Shown here piece after piece: positions 8,312 through 17,280 of a DNA stretch of 64,000 nt. The DNA is from JACKHO01 sp041398745. GTDB lineage: Bacteria; Planctomycetota; Planctomycetia; Planctomycetales; Planctomycetaceae. The notes beneath the pieces were generated by a model. That model was not told the origin of the DNA. It made no database searches and saw nothing but the letters and a program-made list of their open reading frames with translations. The position numbers and the translations under genes are program-made. Numbering within the stretch: position 1 is the first letter of the stretch; each line of letters opens with the position of its first letter. Where the stretch lies: positions 248,001 to 312,000 of the forward strand of contig JAWKUB010000009.1 of the NCBI GenBank assembly GCA_041398745.1, given 5' to 3'.

Positions 8312-8793
8312 GAGATTGCTCCATTTGAGGTTAAGAGAAGGCCGTGACTCATGTACGCTTTTTAAACACAATCAACCATGTTGTCAAATCAAACACTTAC
8401 AAAAATACCAAAGATTCAAAAAAGATCTTTTTAGTCAGCATTGACCCACATGGACACGCGAGAGGAATTCACACTGTCCCCGAATGTTGTGTCTGTTCCC
8501 TGTAACGAGTCTACAGAGATCTCCCAACCAAGCTGTGGTGACGGAAGGGACAAGAACTGCCAGCTTGACTAGAAAGTCTGGATGCAGGCGTTTTCGTACA
8601 GAATGCAGGCGTGTTTACGAGGTGGTAGATGTCTTTCGCCCAAGCGTAGACGCATCAGTCCGCCCTGTTGGCAACGGCGCGGCAATTAATCTTGCAGAGG
8701 CATGGCGCAGTAGCGCCCGCAGTTCGCGAAATGCGACCATTGAGGGAAATACCATTCAGCGGCATTCGCCATCAAGATTTCGATCCACGATAT
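8312..8793. other. Intergenic stretch without a supported gene
   Basis: About 480 bp between two minus-strand genes. Short frames exist on the plus strand, but they show no recognisable protein signature. The part next to 8312 is AT-rich (8380-8440), which fits a promoter for the 6902 gene. I see no repeat family member here. Confidence 0.4.
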
Positions 8794-8815
8794 ACCTGCA
8801 ACCCTATTCGCAGGT
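8794..8815 (-). terminator. Hairpin after the 8827 gene
   Basis: ACCTGC (8794-8799) pairs with GCAGGT (8810-8815) directly beyond the stop of the minus-strand gene at 8827. The stem is short with no T-run, so support is moderate. Confidence 0.4.
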
Positions 8816-8826
8816 TGCTTAAGCCA

Positions 8827-9369
8827 CTATTGAACGGGCACAACCTGTCGCGACCACTTCCAGGCGGCCTCGGAGTCGTCACTGACATTCTCGCATTTGT
8901 TGAGTCGCACCACGGTGAACTCAGGTCGCGACATGAAGTCGGCCCAGCCGCTCGCTTCGGTGGCTCCCACTCCGAAGAGATGCACCGACATTCCCGCGGT
9001 CAATGACAGCAGCCGATTCAGTACGGGCACGAGTTCGCTTCCGCAGTACTGCAAATCCCAGAGGAAGACGTACTTCAGGTCGCTGTTCCGTCCGCCCTGA
9101 AAGTACTCCGTCAGTTCCAACCAGGTCGAGACGGGAGAGTTGTTGGAAGTCAGCACGAGTCCACATTCGACCGCAACCAGTGCCGGTAGCTCACTGGTTC
9201 CCACGCCCCCCAGGTTCAGGCTGACTGTCCTCACTCCCGCCGAATCAACGACATGCCGCACCTGCTGAACGACGCTTGCACGCGCAGAAGGATCGCCCCA
9301 GAGAACGCAGCTTCCGCCTTGCTCAAAGCATTGCAGAATCCGTTCGACTTCGTCGCGATGGTCCCTCAT
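8827..9369 (-). CDS. Hypothetical protein resembling a degenerate AAA/ORC-type ATPase
   Basis: Start set at ATG 9369 (MRDHRDEVERIL), because the longer frame to 9453 begins inside a dispersed repeat (9436-9574). 180 residues. The segment SCVLWGDPSARASVVQQV sits where a P-loop would be expected but lacks the GKT/S lysine; later hydrophobic strands LKYVFLWDLQYC and MSVHLFGVGA resemble Walker B and sensor 1 strands. It may be a degenerate nucleotide-binding protein or the stub of an ExeA/ORC-like ATPase; function unknown. There is no operon partner. Confidence 0.5.
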   Translation of the reverse strand: MRDHRDEVERILQCFEQGGSCVLWGDPSARASVVQQVRHVVDSAGVRTVSLNLGGVGTSELPALVAVECGLVLTSNNSPVSTWLELTEYFQGGRNSDLKYVFLWDLQYCGSELVPVLNRLLSLTAGMSVHLFGVGATEASGWADFMSRPEFTVVRLNKCENVSDDSEAAWKWSRQVVPVQ

Positions 9370-9435
9370 GACTGACTCCGGATTCCGTTCAAAACTTGAT
9401 TCGTCAAAGGTAGATCGAAATCTTCCAAGACCTTT

Positions 9436-9574
9436 GTAGGGTGTGTGGAGCAAGTCACCGCATTACGGTGGGTTACGTTCGCCAGTAAGAACTGAAGCAT
9501 TCGCAACCTTTTCCTCGCATTGGATGACTTGCGTAACGCACCACCTTACTCAGGGCGAACTTCACCCACCCTAC
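9436..9574. repeat. Dispersed MITE-like repeat (GTAGGGTG/CACCCTAC ends), copy 1
   Basis: Begins GTAGGGTG and ends CACCCACCCTAC, with internal GGTGGGTTACG and ACTTGCGTAACGCACCA. A related copy lies at 25472-25608. It occupies part of the 9370-9770 gap; the remainder shows nothing clear. Small non-autonomous elements with such ends are common in bacteria. Confidence 0.7.
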
Positions 9575-9770
9575 GGTATGACCTGCATCACAAATGGCGC
9601 TACCTCGAAAATCGGACATGTGGCGGCAGCGAGGCAATTCATTCCAGTTCAACCGGCATCCCTTTCCCAGCTTGCGTGAAATCGTCGCCACACACTCGCC
9701 ACTGAGGGTGAGATCAGTAGAATTCGCAGGAGAAGGCACTCATCAAACTCTGTGAATTCGGCAATTCTCC

Positions 9771-10541
9771 ATGTCTAATTTGATTACGACTCAAGACGGT
9801 GGCGTCGTCACGCTGCAATTGAACCGTCCCGAACGGCGACATGCGCTCTCGCTGGCCCTCCTGGAAGAGCTCGATGCGGCCCTTGTTTCAATCGCAAAAG
9901 ATGAAACGGCCCGTGTCGTGATTATTGCATCCAGCGGAAAAGTGTTTTGCTCCGGACACGACCTCGGTGAAATGACTGGCCAGGCGTCCGAAACGTATCA
10001 GAAGCTGTTCGCCACCTGTGCCCGCACCATGCAGCGTGTGCGTCAAATCCCACAGCCGGTCATTGCCCGCGTACAGGGTTTTGCCACAGCCGCAGGCTGC
10101 CAACTCGTCGCCGCATGCGATATGGCCGTCGCTGCTGAAGAAGCACAATTCGCAACACCGGGTGTAAAAATTGGCCTGTTCTGCACAACTCCCATGGTCC
10201 CGCTGGTTCGTAGCGTGCCAGCCAAGGTCGCCATGGAAATGCTGCTGACGGGGCGTCCTATTTCCGCACAGGAGGCACTCTCGGCAGGACTGGTCAACCG
10301 CGTGGTCCCGAGTGATCAACTCGATGCGACCATTGCGGAAATGACCGCTGCGATTTGTGCGTCCAGCGCGATGACGATAGGGGTTGGAAAAAAAGCGTTC
10401 TACGAGCAAATGACTCTCGACGAAAAAACAGCGTACGAACAGGCCGTCTGTGTGATGACAGACAACGCCACGAAACACGACGCCCAGGAAGGCATGTCCG
10501 CGTTCCTCGAAAAGCGTAAGCCGGAGTGGAAGAACTCGTAG
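9771..10541 (+). CDS. Enoyl-CoA hydratase/isomerase family protein (ECHDC3-like)
   Basis: Crotonase fold, 256 aa, full length. The oxyanion-hole regions are recognisable: FCSGHDLGEM (residues ~62-71) and GFATAAGCQLVAACD (~103-117). The GHDL and AAGCQL forms resemble the ECHDC3 subgroup rather than classic FadB-type hydratases, and the usual catalytic glutamates are not apparent, so the reaction is uncertain. It likely acts on an acyl-CoA in the cytoplasm. It stands alone, followed by a palindromic repeat and a convergent gene. Confidence 0.88.
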   Translation: MSNLITTQDGGVVTLQLNRPERRHALSLALLEELDAALVSIAKDETARVVIIASSGKVFCSGHDLGEMTGQASETYQKLFATCARTMQRVRQIPQPVIARVQGFATAAGCQLVAACDMAVAAEEAQFATPGVKIGLFCTTPMVPLVRSVPAKVAMEMLLTGRPISAQEALSAGLVNRVVPSDQLDATIAEMTAAICASSAMTIGVGKKAFYEQMTLDEKTAYEQAVCVMTDNATKHDAQEGMSAFLEKRKPEWKNS

Positions 10542-10559
10542 GCCCCGTTTCATGAAGAA

Positions 10560-10584
10560 CACAGACAGGAATGTCTGAGCCACC
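10560..10584 (+). repeat. Palindromic repeat family 1 (CACAGACA stem), copy 1 of 11
   Basis: CACAGACA-GGAA-TGTCTGAG then CCACC. It lies between two convergent genes. The family has 11 intergenic copies in the window (see 22805, 32206, 34649, 35847, 37413, 37454, 40301, 48398, 51038, 62329). Confidence 0.85.
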
Positions 10585-10604
10585 CCGCCATTGCCCATGG
10601 TGCG

Positions 10605-13208
10605 TCAAGCAGGTACAGCCGAGACAGTTTCAGCTTTCGGTGTGGGAGCAATGAGGCTGAAGAGATAGCCCAGCACAAAACAGCTTGAGCAACCAATGGT
10701 CGCGTAGAGCAGTCCAGTGACGGGAAGTTTGTACTGGCGGACAAGTAGCACGATGACCAAACCGGCGACGGCACCGATCATTGCACCCACCCCATTCGCC
10801 CGCTTCGTGAAAACTCCGAGAGCAAACAAACCGCCGAGGCTCCCGGCGGTCAGCCCGATGAGGGTGTTGAAGGTCTTAAAAGCTGAGTCGATGCGGGTCT
10901 GAGCCATCCAGCAGGCCACGCCAATGCCAATGGCTCCAATGACAACAACCACGTTGCGGGCGGCGGATAAGTATTCGGCATCTTTGCGACCCGGACGCAG
11001 AAGACGCGAATCGAAGTCGGTAATCCAGGCGGCCGCAATGCTGTTGAGCGAACTGGAAATTGTCGACTGCGAAGCCGCGAAAATCGCAGCAATCACCAGT
11101 CCGGAGACTCCCACCGGCAGTTGCTTCACAATGTAGAACGGGAGAATGCTGTCCGAACTCGCCAGTGAGGGCTCGAGTTCGGCGGGATGCGTTTTGTAGA
11201 ACGCGTAAATCGCCACGCCAAGAAAAAAGAAGACCAGCGAGCCAAACACCGACATCCACATGGTCAGCCAGAGGGAACGGCGGGCAGTGGGAATGTCTTT
11301 CGTAGTCACGTACCGCTGCACGACATCCTGCCCAGAGGTGTAAGGAACGAGAGCATTGAACAGGAATGCGATGAAGATGACCCAAACCGAGGTCGTTCCA
11401 TCGGCAACGCTCCAACTGTTGGCATCGAGTCCGCTGAAGATTTTGTGATCGGTCGTGGCAATGTCAACCGCCGCCTGCACTCCACCGGTGACGCGAGTCA
11501 TTGCCAGGCCCAGACACAGCACGGCCCCGCACATCAAAACAATAGCCTGAATGGCATCGGTCCAGACGACCGCCGTAATGCCACCCATGACGGTGTAGAT
11601 CAGGCAGAGAACACCAATCACCAATATGGCGGCAATGACGCTGATGTCGGAAACCGCCGACAGTGCGAGCGCCGGGAGATACAGCACAATGGCGATGCGG
11701 CCAATGTGGTACAGAATGAATGACAAACTGGCAAACAGCCGCACGGCCAGATTAAACCGTCGCTCCAGATACTCATACGCACTGGTGATATTCAGCCCGC
11801 GAAAGAACGGCAGGTAGTAGTACGCCACCAGCGGAATGACCACCAGCACCGGCAACTGTCCAATGTACCACGACATATCGGTCTGATACGCCCGCGCGGG
11901 GATTCCCATGAAAGTTAGCGAACTGAGCATCGTCGCGAAAATCGACAACCCCGCGACCCAGCCAGGAATTTTCTGTCCGCCGCGGAAGTAGCCATCGGTC
12001 GTCTTTGAAACATCGCGCTGCATGAACCACCAGCCAATGCCGACCATCCCGGAGAGATAAACGGCCACGACTGCCCAGTTGATGATGCCAAAGGCAACCG
12101 GCGTAGGTGATACATTCAAAGCGACCACATTGGGCGAACGAATGCCCGGTCGAACTTCACCACTGACGAGTACAAATTGATCATTCCACTTCACCACCGG
12201 TAAGGTCACGGGAGGATTGACCGCGAGCTTGTCTGAGGCATTGGAATCCTGTCCCGCTTTAGCTGCAGAGTCCGGGAACTCCGTCACCTGCGTCCAGGTG
12301 TTGGTGATGGTGTCATACGCCAGGACTCCTTTCGGGAAACCTTTGTGTTCGGTCGGTTCCACACCGACTTGAGCACCGTCATCTCCGCCGATGAGCAGGA
12401 AGTGCGAAATACCGACTGCCGGCGCGGGCGAAGGTGCGGCCACGCTCGGTTGGGGCAAGTCAGCGATTTGACGCCAACCCGTTTTGAGGGAGAATCGCCA
12501 CGCGTCGACCAAGTATGTTCGAGCTGGCTTGCCCTCTTCGTCAGCAGCCAGTGACGCGCCACCCATGACGAAGAAATCTCCCGATTGTGCTGCAGCGGTC
12601 GGCAAAATACGTCCCGGCCCCGGAAGTGTCGCAAGTTCTTCCCAGCCCTGCTCGACATTTTTCAAATCGAGTTTCCAAAGCGTTGCCGTGGCTTCCGTAC
12701 TCCTGGGCTGTTCGGTTCCACCGAACACGAACAAGTTGCTGTCGATGCGTACTCCACACAAATTGGCTCGCGGCTGTGGAAGTGATGGGAATGACTCGAT
12801 GGCAAGTTTTCCGTCGTTCCACTTCAAGACGAAACAATCAGCGTAGTGCTTCTCTGCGTCCGAGCCTCCAATGCAAAGCACCCCATCATCCAGTGTGATG
12901 CTCACGCCATAGGCCAAAGGCCTGGGAAGTTTGCCCACGTCTTTCCACGTGCCTGCCGGAGAGTCAAGACGATAGACAGTGTCGTACCAGATCTTGGTGC
13001 CACCTTCCCACGGCTTGGCGTCGGGAAAGTTCGCACCGCCCGCGGCCAGCAAGCTATCACCACTCACACCGGCAAACATTCCGGCGAAGCCTTCGGCATC
13101 GGGCACCGGAGGTAATGCGTTCCACTGATATTCGGCAGCCAGCAAATCTACAGGGCACAAGCAGGAAAGCCATCCGCAGATCAACAATAGTTGAAGGCGT
13201 TTATTCAT
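10605..13208 (-). CDS. Kelch/NanM-like propeller fused to an SSS-family sodium:solute symporter
   Basis: Start at MNKRLQLLLI (ATG 13208), which gives a clear signal peptide ending near LLAAEY. Residues ~25-370 contain kelch-like repeats (LLAAGGANFPDAKPW, GVLCIGGSDAE, NLFVFGGTEQP, DFFVMGGASLAA, HFLLIGGDDGA) of the cyclically permuted mutarotase/NanM type. Residues ~375-860 form a multi-helix sodium:solute symporter, with FATMLSSLTFMGIPARAY and GGITAVVWTDAIQ typical of SSS members near the sialic acid/glucose branch. By analogy with NanM-type sialate mutarotase next to sialate transporters, the propeller may epimerise a sugar acid that the symporter imports. The substrate is inferred. 867 aa. 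Confidence 0.9.
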   Translation of the reverse strand: MNKRLQLLLICGWLSCLCPVDLLAAEYQWNALPPVPDAEGFAGMFAGVSGDSLLAAGGANFPDAKPWEGGTKIWYDTVYRLDSPAGTWKDVGKLPRPLAYGVSITLDDGVLCIGGSDAEKHYADCFVLKWNDGKLAIESFPSLPQPRANLCGVRIDSNLFVFGGTEQPRSTEATATLWKLDLKNVEQGWEELATLPGPGRILPTAAAQSGDFFVMGGASLAADEEGKPARTYLVDAWRFSLKTGWRQIADLPQPSVAAPSPAPAVGISHFLLIGGDDGAQVGVEPTEHKGFPKGVLAYDTITNTWTQVTEFPDSAAKAGQDSNASDKLAVNPPVTLPVVKWNDQFVLVSGEVRPGIRSPNVVALNVSPTPVAFGIINWAVVAVYLSGMVGIGWWFMQRDVSKTTDGYFRGGQKIPGWVAGLSIFATMLSSLTFMGIPARAYQTDMSWYIGQLPVLVVIPLVAYYYLPFFRGLNITSAYEYLERRFNLAVRLFASLSFILYHIGRIAIVLYLPALALSAVSDISVIAAILVIGVLCLIYTVMGGITAVVWTDAIQAIVLMCGAVLCLGLAMTRVTGGVQAAVDIATTDHKIFSGLDANSWSVADGTTSVWVIFIAFLFNALVPYTSGQDVVQRYVTTKDIPTARRSLWLTMWMSVFGSLVFFFLGVAIYAFYKTHPAELEPSLASSDSILPFYIVKQLPVGVSGLVIAAIFAASQSTISSSLNSIAAAWITDFDSRLLRPGRKDAEYLSAARNVVVVIGAIGIGVACWMAQTRIDSAFKTFNTLIGLTAGSLGGLFALGVFTKRANGVGAMIGAVAGLVIVLLVRQYKLPVTGLLYATIGCSSCFVLGYLFSLIAPTPKAETVSAVPA

Positions 13209-13290
13209 GGGGCAGCGGTCTCCAGTCACAACTCGCGTCAGTTCGTTCGTTTTGCGACCGCGACTTTAAGCCCCCGCCCAAAACGCGTCC

Positions 13291-13320
13291 AGCCCCCCGG
13301 GAAATCAATCCCGGGGGGCT
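13291..13320 (-). terminator. Strong hairpin terminator after amt
   Basis: Perfect 11-bp GC-rich arms AGCCCCCCGGG (13291-13301) and CCCGGGGGGCT (13310-13320) with an 8-nt loop, 54 bp beyond the amt stop on the minus strand, isolating it from the kelch-symporter gene. Confidence 0.8.
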
Positions 13321-13373
13321 GTGCGACGTCAGGTTGTCAAACTGCATACGGCAGTTGACTCAACAGGGGAGGA

Positions 13374-14885
13374 CTATGAGTGAGCGTAAGCCGCCATGCC
13401 GTGTTCGGAGAGATCCAAACCTTGCATTTCTTCTTCTTCATTCACTCGGAGTTGTCCGATAGCTTTCATTCCATAGAAGACGGCGGCCATTGTCGCGAAT
13501 GCCCAGAGGCAGATGATGACCGTCCATTTCACTTGAACAATCAAGAAGGCTGGTCGCGAACCGTTGAAGTCATCAGGGATGTCTCCAAAGATGCCAGTCG
13601 CGATACCGCCCCAGACTCCGCAAATTCCGTGGACAGGGAAGGCACCTACAGGGTCGTCAATGCAGAGTTTCTCAAGCAGCATGATTCCCAAGACAACCAA
13701 GATTCCAGCAACGGCTCCGATGATGAGTGACTCACCTTCAGACACGCGGTCACAGTTTGCAGTGATTCCTACCAGTCCAGCCAGGGCACCGTTGAGTCCC
13801 ATCGTGAGGTCTGGCTTCTTAAACAGGCCCCAGGCGAAGAACATCGACGCATTCGCTCCAGCGGCGGCAGCAAGTGTCGTGGTCAAGGCAATGTAAACAG
13901 TGGACTCGGCATTTACCGCACCATCGTACGCCAGGAGACTACCAGGATTGAATCCGTACCAGCCAATGAGCAGAATGAACACGCCCAGAGCAGCAAAAGT
14001 CAGGTTGTGGCCAGGAATTGGCTTCGACTTACCGTCAGCAGTGAACCTTCCGATTCTCGGTCCAAGAGCGAGGGCACCAGCAAGACCGGCGAATCCACCG
14101 ACGGCATGCACCACAATCGATCCGGCGAAATCCTGGAATCCTTCAGCGTTGGCAACACCTCCGCCCCATTTCCACATGCCGCTGATTGGATAGACCACGG
14201 CGGTGATGATGGCACTGTAAACAAGGTAGGAGGTGAATTTCATACGTCCCGCCACAGCACCCGACACAATCGTGGCAGCGGTTGCAGCGAAGGCCACCTG
14301 GAACATGAAGTCGGCGGTGCTACTATAGCCAGCACCAATTTCACCAGTTTCCTCGTCTACACTGTGGTTTGGTTCAGCCTCCCAAGTGCCAGTCTCGGCG
14401 TCGTACCCTTGAGCGTCACGCGTAACCATCGAGCCGCCAAAGCCGAACCACTTACCTTCGAAATCTCCTCCCGGATACATCAAGCCGTATCCAACAAACA
14501 GGAAGAGAATGGCCCCCAGACAGAAGTCCATCAGGTTCTTAAACAGAATGTTCACTGTGTTCTTCTGCGAGTTCAGACCGACCTCGACCATCGAGAAGCC
14601 CGCCTGCATGAAAATCACGAGGATGGCACAGATGAACATGAAAATCGTGTTGAAGGTGTAAGTGAAGTCGTTCGCAGCACTCCACTCAAATGGCGCCGGA
14701 GGATCGGCTGGTGGATCATCAGGAGTGTCACCGCCGTCTGGGGTGTCAGCCGAAGGAGCATCGGCAGTGTCTACGGCTGCAGCATCTGGTGCGGCGGCAC
14801 CGTCGTCTGCCCAAGCCTGAGAGAAGTGCGGACTACTGCCCACGAAGATGAGTAAAACCAAGCCGAGCGCGAGTTTCCGCAACAT
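13374..14885 (-). CDS. amt: Ammonium transporter (Amt/MEP/Rh family)
   Basis: Start at MLRKLALGLV (14885), giving a signal peptide ending near AWA, then a ~60-residue Ala/Asp/Pro-rich spacer before the channel. The Amt core has FIFMQAGFSMVEVG-type first helices (seen as VIFMQAGFSMVEVG), FAGSIVVHAVGGFAGLAGAL with the conserved pore region, GWYGFNPGS, and FPVHGICGVWGGIATGIF near the end. It moves ammonium/ammonia across the inner membrane. The acidic Ala/Pro-rich periplasmic extension is longer than in Escherichia coli AmtB. No glnK-type PII gene is adjacent. It is transcribed divergently from the inositol monophosphatase gene. Confidence 0.95.
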   Translation of the reverse strand: MLRKLALGLVLLIFVGSSPHFSQAWADDGAAAPDAAAVDTADAPSADTPDGGDTPDDPPADPPAPFEWSAANDFTYTFNTIFMFICAILVIFMQAGFSMVEVGLNSQKNTVNILFKNLMDFCLGAILFLFVGYGLMYPGGDFEGKWFGFGGSMVTRDAQGYDAETGTWEAEPNHSVDEETGEIGAGYSSTADFMFQVAFAATAATIVSGAVAGRMKFTSYLVYSAIITAVVYPISGMWKWGGGVANAEGFQDFAGSIVVHAVGGFAGLAGALALGPRIGRFTADGKSKPIPGHNLTFAALGVFILLIGWYGFNPGSLLAYDGAVNAESTVYIALTTTLAAAAGANASMFFAWGLFKKPDLTMGLNGALAGLVGITANCDRVSEGESLIIGAVAGILVVLGIMLLEKLCIDDPVGAFPVHGICGVWGGIATGIFGDIPDDFNGSRPAFLIVQVKWTVIICLWAFATMAAVFYGMKAIGQLRVNEEEEMQGLDLSEHGMAAYAHS

Positions 14886-15252
14886 CTGATTTTCCTTTAA
14901 CGCAAATGTGGAGTGAACCAACCTCGCCTAATTCGGCGCGTACCGGGAGCGCGGAACGATCACGGTCGCTTTTCGCCAAGAGCGAGAGAGTGTGTGCAAA
15001 AGATTCTTGTGCAGGAACTGACCTGCTGCCGCCAAACAAGGCAAACTGCGTGCCATGCGGCGTTACGCGTCGGCAAAACGGCGTTTCATGAGGATATTCA
15101 CACGTTTTTCGAATTCGAGAGCATCATCGGTCATCTCCTATGTATCGCGTCTGCCCGCAATGACTGCACCTGCTGCGCAGAGAGGCAGCATGAGACACCA
15201 TTACCTGGGCAGTCATTTGAATAACCCGCTCTCAAGACGCTACAAACCCGGC
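14886..15252. other. Divergent intergenic region amt / IMPase
   Basis: 367 bp between two divergent starts, so it should hold promoters for both. A near-palindrome TGTGCAAAAGATTCTTGTGCA lies around 14994-15014 and could be an operator. The upstream in-frame extension of the IMPase frame here looks non-coding. Confidence 0.4.
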
Positions 15253-16062
15253 ATGACATTCGACCCCAAACAAATTCCTGAGCTCGATTTGGCCCTGACC
15301 GCCGCCCACGCCGCTGGAGACATCCTCATGCGATACAGCCGCGAGGGGGTTGCAATTCGGGAAAAGGCGGCGTCCGACCTCGTCTCTGATGCCGATGTCG
15401 ACGCAGAACGTGCCATCGTGGAGTTGATCAAAGGCCGTTTTCCCGACCATTCGATTCTTGCCGAGGAGGGGTACGCCACGCAGGGAGAGGCGGAACACTT
15501 GTGGATTGTCGACCCGCTCGACGGTACCACCAATTTCGCGCATGGCATCCCGCACTATGCCGTATCGATCGCATATTATCACCAAGGCGTACCGCAGGTG
15601 GGGGTCGTCTGGAATCCGGCCCGCGAAGACTGCTTCATAGCAGCGCGGGGACATGGGGCATGGCACAACGGGGTGCGAAAAACCGTTTCACCAGCGAAGC
15701 AAATGAGTGAAGTGCTGGTCGGCGTGGGATTCTATTACGACCGTGGCCGGTCGATGGAAGCGACTCTGGCAGCCATTGGAGACATCTTCCGACAACAAAT
15801 TCGTGGCATCCGACGTTGGGGGACAGCGGCTCTCGATTTGTGCCACGTCGGCAGTGGACTGTACGGAGCGTTTTTCGAGTATCAACTCGCCCCTTGGGAC
15901 TTTGGCGCTGGTCGACTGTTCGTGGAGGAAGCAGGTGGACGCGTCACCACAGCTCGCGGAGACGCCCTGCCCTTCGAGAAGACGAGTGTGCTGGCCACGA
16001 ACGGTCATTTGCATGAGATCATGTTGTCAATTGTTGGCTCCCATCATCCCGCTGATGAATAA
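15253..16062 (+). CDS. Inositol monophosphatase family protein
   Basis: Mg-dependent phosphatase of the IMPase/FIG superfamily, 269 aa from ATG 15253 (MTFDPKQIPELDL). Metal-binding motifs are present: EEG (ILAEEGYAT), DPLDGTTNFAHG (WIVDPLDGTTNF), and WDFGAG near the C-terminus, where the family usually has WD-x-AAG. Likely substrates are inositol-1-phosphate or a related sugar phosphate; some members act as 3'-phosphoadenosine 5'-phosphatases, but the GTTNFAHG form favours IMPase/SuhB. The stop overlaps a possible upstream start of birA (ATG 16055), so the two are probably co-transcribed. Confidence 0.93.
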   Translation: MTFDPKQIPELDLALTAAHAAGDILMRYSREGVAIREKAASDLVSDADVDAERAIVELIKGRFPDHSILAEEGYATQGEAEHLWIVDPLDGTTNFAHGIPHYAVSIAYYHQGVPQVGVVWNPAREDCFIAARGHGAWHNGVRKTVSPAKQMSEVLVGVGFYYDRGRSMEATLAAIGDIFRQQIRGIRRWGTAALDLCHVGSGLYGAFFEYQLAPWDFGAGRLFVEEAGGRVTTARGDALPFEKTSVLATNGHLHEIMLSIVGSHHPADE

Positions 16063-16084
16063 CTCACGTCAGGGATTGAACGAC

Positions 16085-16894
16085 ATGAACAACTCAAATC
16101 CCCCCATAACCACAAAGGGTGATTTGGAAGGTCGTCTCCTCAGCGAAACGTTTCTCAGAGGCGTGGAGATTCACGACGAAATCGACTCCACGAACACTCG
16201 CGCACTTCAACTCCAAACGACGAGTGATGTACGTCCTTACCTGATTTGGGCTCATCAACAAACATCCGGCCGGGGTCGCGGGCGTAACAACTGGTGGGCC
16301 TCCGGCGGGAGCCTGACGTTCACGCTGCTTCTTGACCCTGACAGTTTTGACATCCCGCGATCTCAGTGGCCCGCCCTTTCCCTGAGCGTGGGCACCGCGA
16401 TTTGCCAGCATCTAATAGGCATGCAAGTGGATAACGTCCGACTGAAATGGCCGAATGACGTATACGTCGAATCGAAGAAAATTGCCGGGGTGCTCATCGA
16501 GTCGATTCCCACGTCTCCAGGAGTGCTCGCCATTGGGATTGGACTGAACGTCAATAACTCCCTGGCAAAGGCTCCTGCGGAACTGAGTGGCACAGCAACC
16601 AGTCTTGTCGATCAACTGGGGCTCGAACTGTCGCTCGCAGGCGTTTTGGTCTCGCTGCTGCAGGAACTTGATCAGGTTCTGCAATTACTTGGACGCAGCC
16701 CCGAATCGCTCCCGCAGCTCTGGCGATCCCTCTGCATGCTGACATCCCGCCAAATCACCGTGCGTGACGTCCAACAAACAACAACCGGAATTGTGCATGG
16801 AATTGATGACGACGGAGCCCTGCAGCTACAGACCTCGGCTGGACTCAAGCGAGTCTTCAGCGGCACCATCGAAATCGAGCCCCAGTCCACATGA
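16085..16894 (+). CDS. birA: Biotin--[acetyl-CoA-carboxylase] ligase
   Basis: Attaches biotin to acetyl-CoA carboxylase BCCP through biotinyl-AMP. Catalytic-domain motifs: biotin-binding DEIDSTNTRA, the ATP loop QQTSGRGRGRNNWWA (GRGRxGR-type), KWPNDVYVESKKIAGVLIE, and IGIGLNVNN, followed by the small SH3-like C-terminal domain. There is no N-terminal helix-turn-helix, so this is a class I ligase without repressor function. 269 aa from ATG 16085; ATG 16055 would overlap the IMPase stop and add ten residues. It is probably in an operon with the upstream IMPase. Confidence 0.93.
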   Translation: MNNSNPPITTKGDLEGRLLSETFLRGVEIHDEIDSTNTRALQLQTTSDVRPYLIWAHQQTSGRGRGRNNWWASGGSLTFTLLLDPDSFDIPRSQWPALSLSVGTAICQHLIGMQVDNVRLKWPNDVYVESKKIAGVLIESIPTSPGVLAIGIGLNVNNSLAKAPAELSGTATSLVDQLGLELSLAGVLVSLLQELDQVLQLLGRSPESLPQLWRSLCMLTSRQITVRDVQQTTTGIVHGIDDDGALQLQTSAGLKRVFSGTIEIEPQST

Positions 16895-17280
16895 CCCGAC
16901 AGAAAAAAGGCCCGTCGTCATCACTACTACAAACAGGAAAACCTGTACCCGAAAGACTTTCGGCACAACAGGCTGAGGGTCATAGCATGGGTGAGGCTTG
17001 TCAGACTGATGTTTCTCACGAATCGTTTCACGAACGGAAAACGTGGTTGCACTTGCCAACTGCGGTTCTATTTGTTTGACTTTGACTTAGATTGGACGTG
17101 TTTGGGTCGTCCAATTCTCGGGAGTTGTTCACAACAGAGGATGGTGTTTACGAGGTTGTCCCCAACACTGCTCTTTCGGAGTGGCTACAGGCCAGTCTCA
17201 ATTCGAACATTATGAGGGAGTAAAACCTGCGTCCGTTCGGTCGCGGGGAGACTGAACCCCGGAAGCGGCGTTCCTGTCTC
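16895..17280. other. Intergenic region upstream of phoH with small hairpins
   Basis: 386 bp without a supported gene. It contains ACAGG-AAAA-CCTGT near 16935, CCGAAA-GAC-TTTCGG near 16950, ATTGGACG/CGTCCAAT (17091-17098 and 17108-17115), and CGGGG/CCCCG just before phoH. The first two may end the birA transcript; the rest could lie in a leader upstream of phoH. Confidence 0.4.

Noticed and set aside
8484..9006. Plus-strand frames between 8.5 and 9.0 kb
   Set aside because: Arg-rich translations without family resemblance; partly antisense to the 8827 gene and crossing its terminator hairpin.
14990..15020. Possible sigma-54 promoter before amt (TGCAC...TTTTGCA)
   Set aside because: The -24 GG is missing and the spacing between GC pairs is wrong for the consensus.
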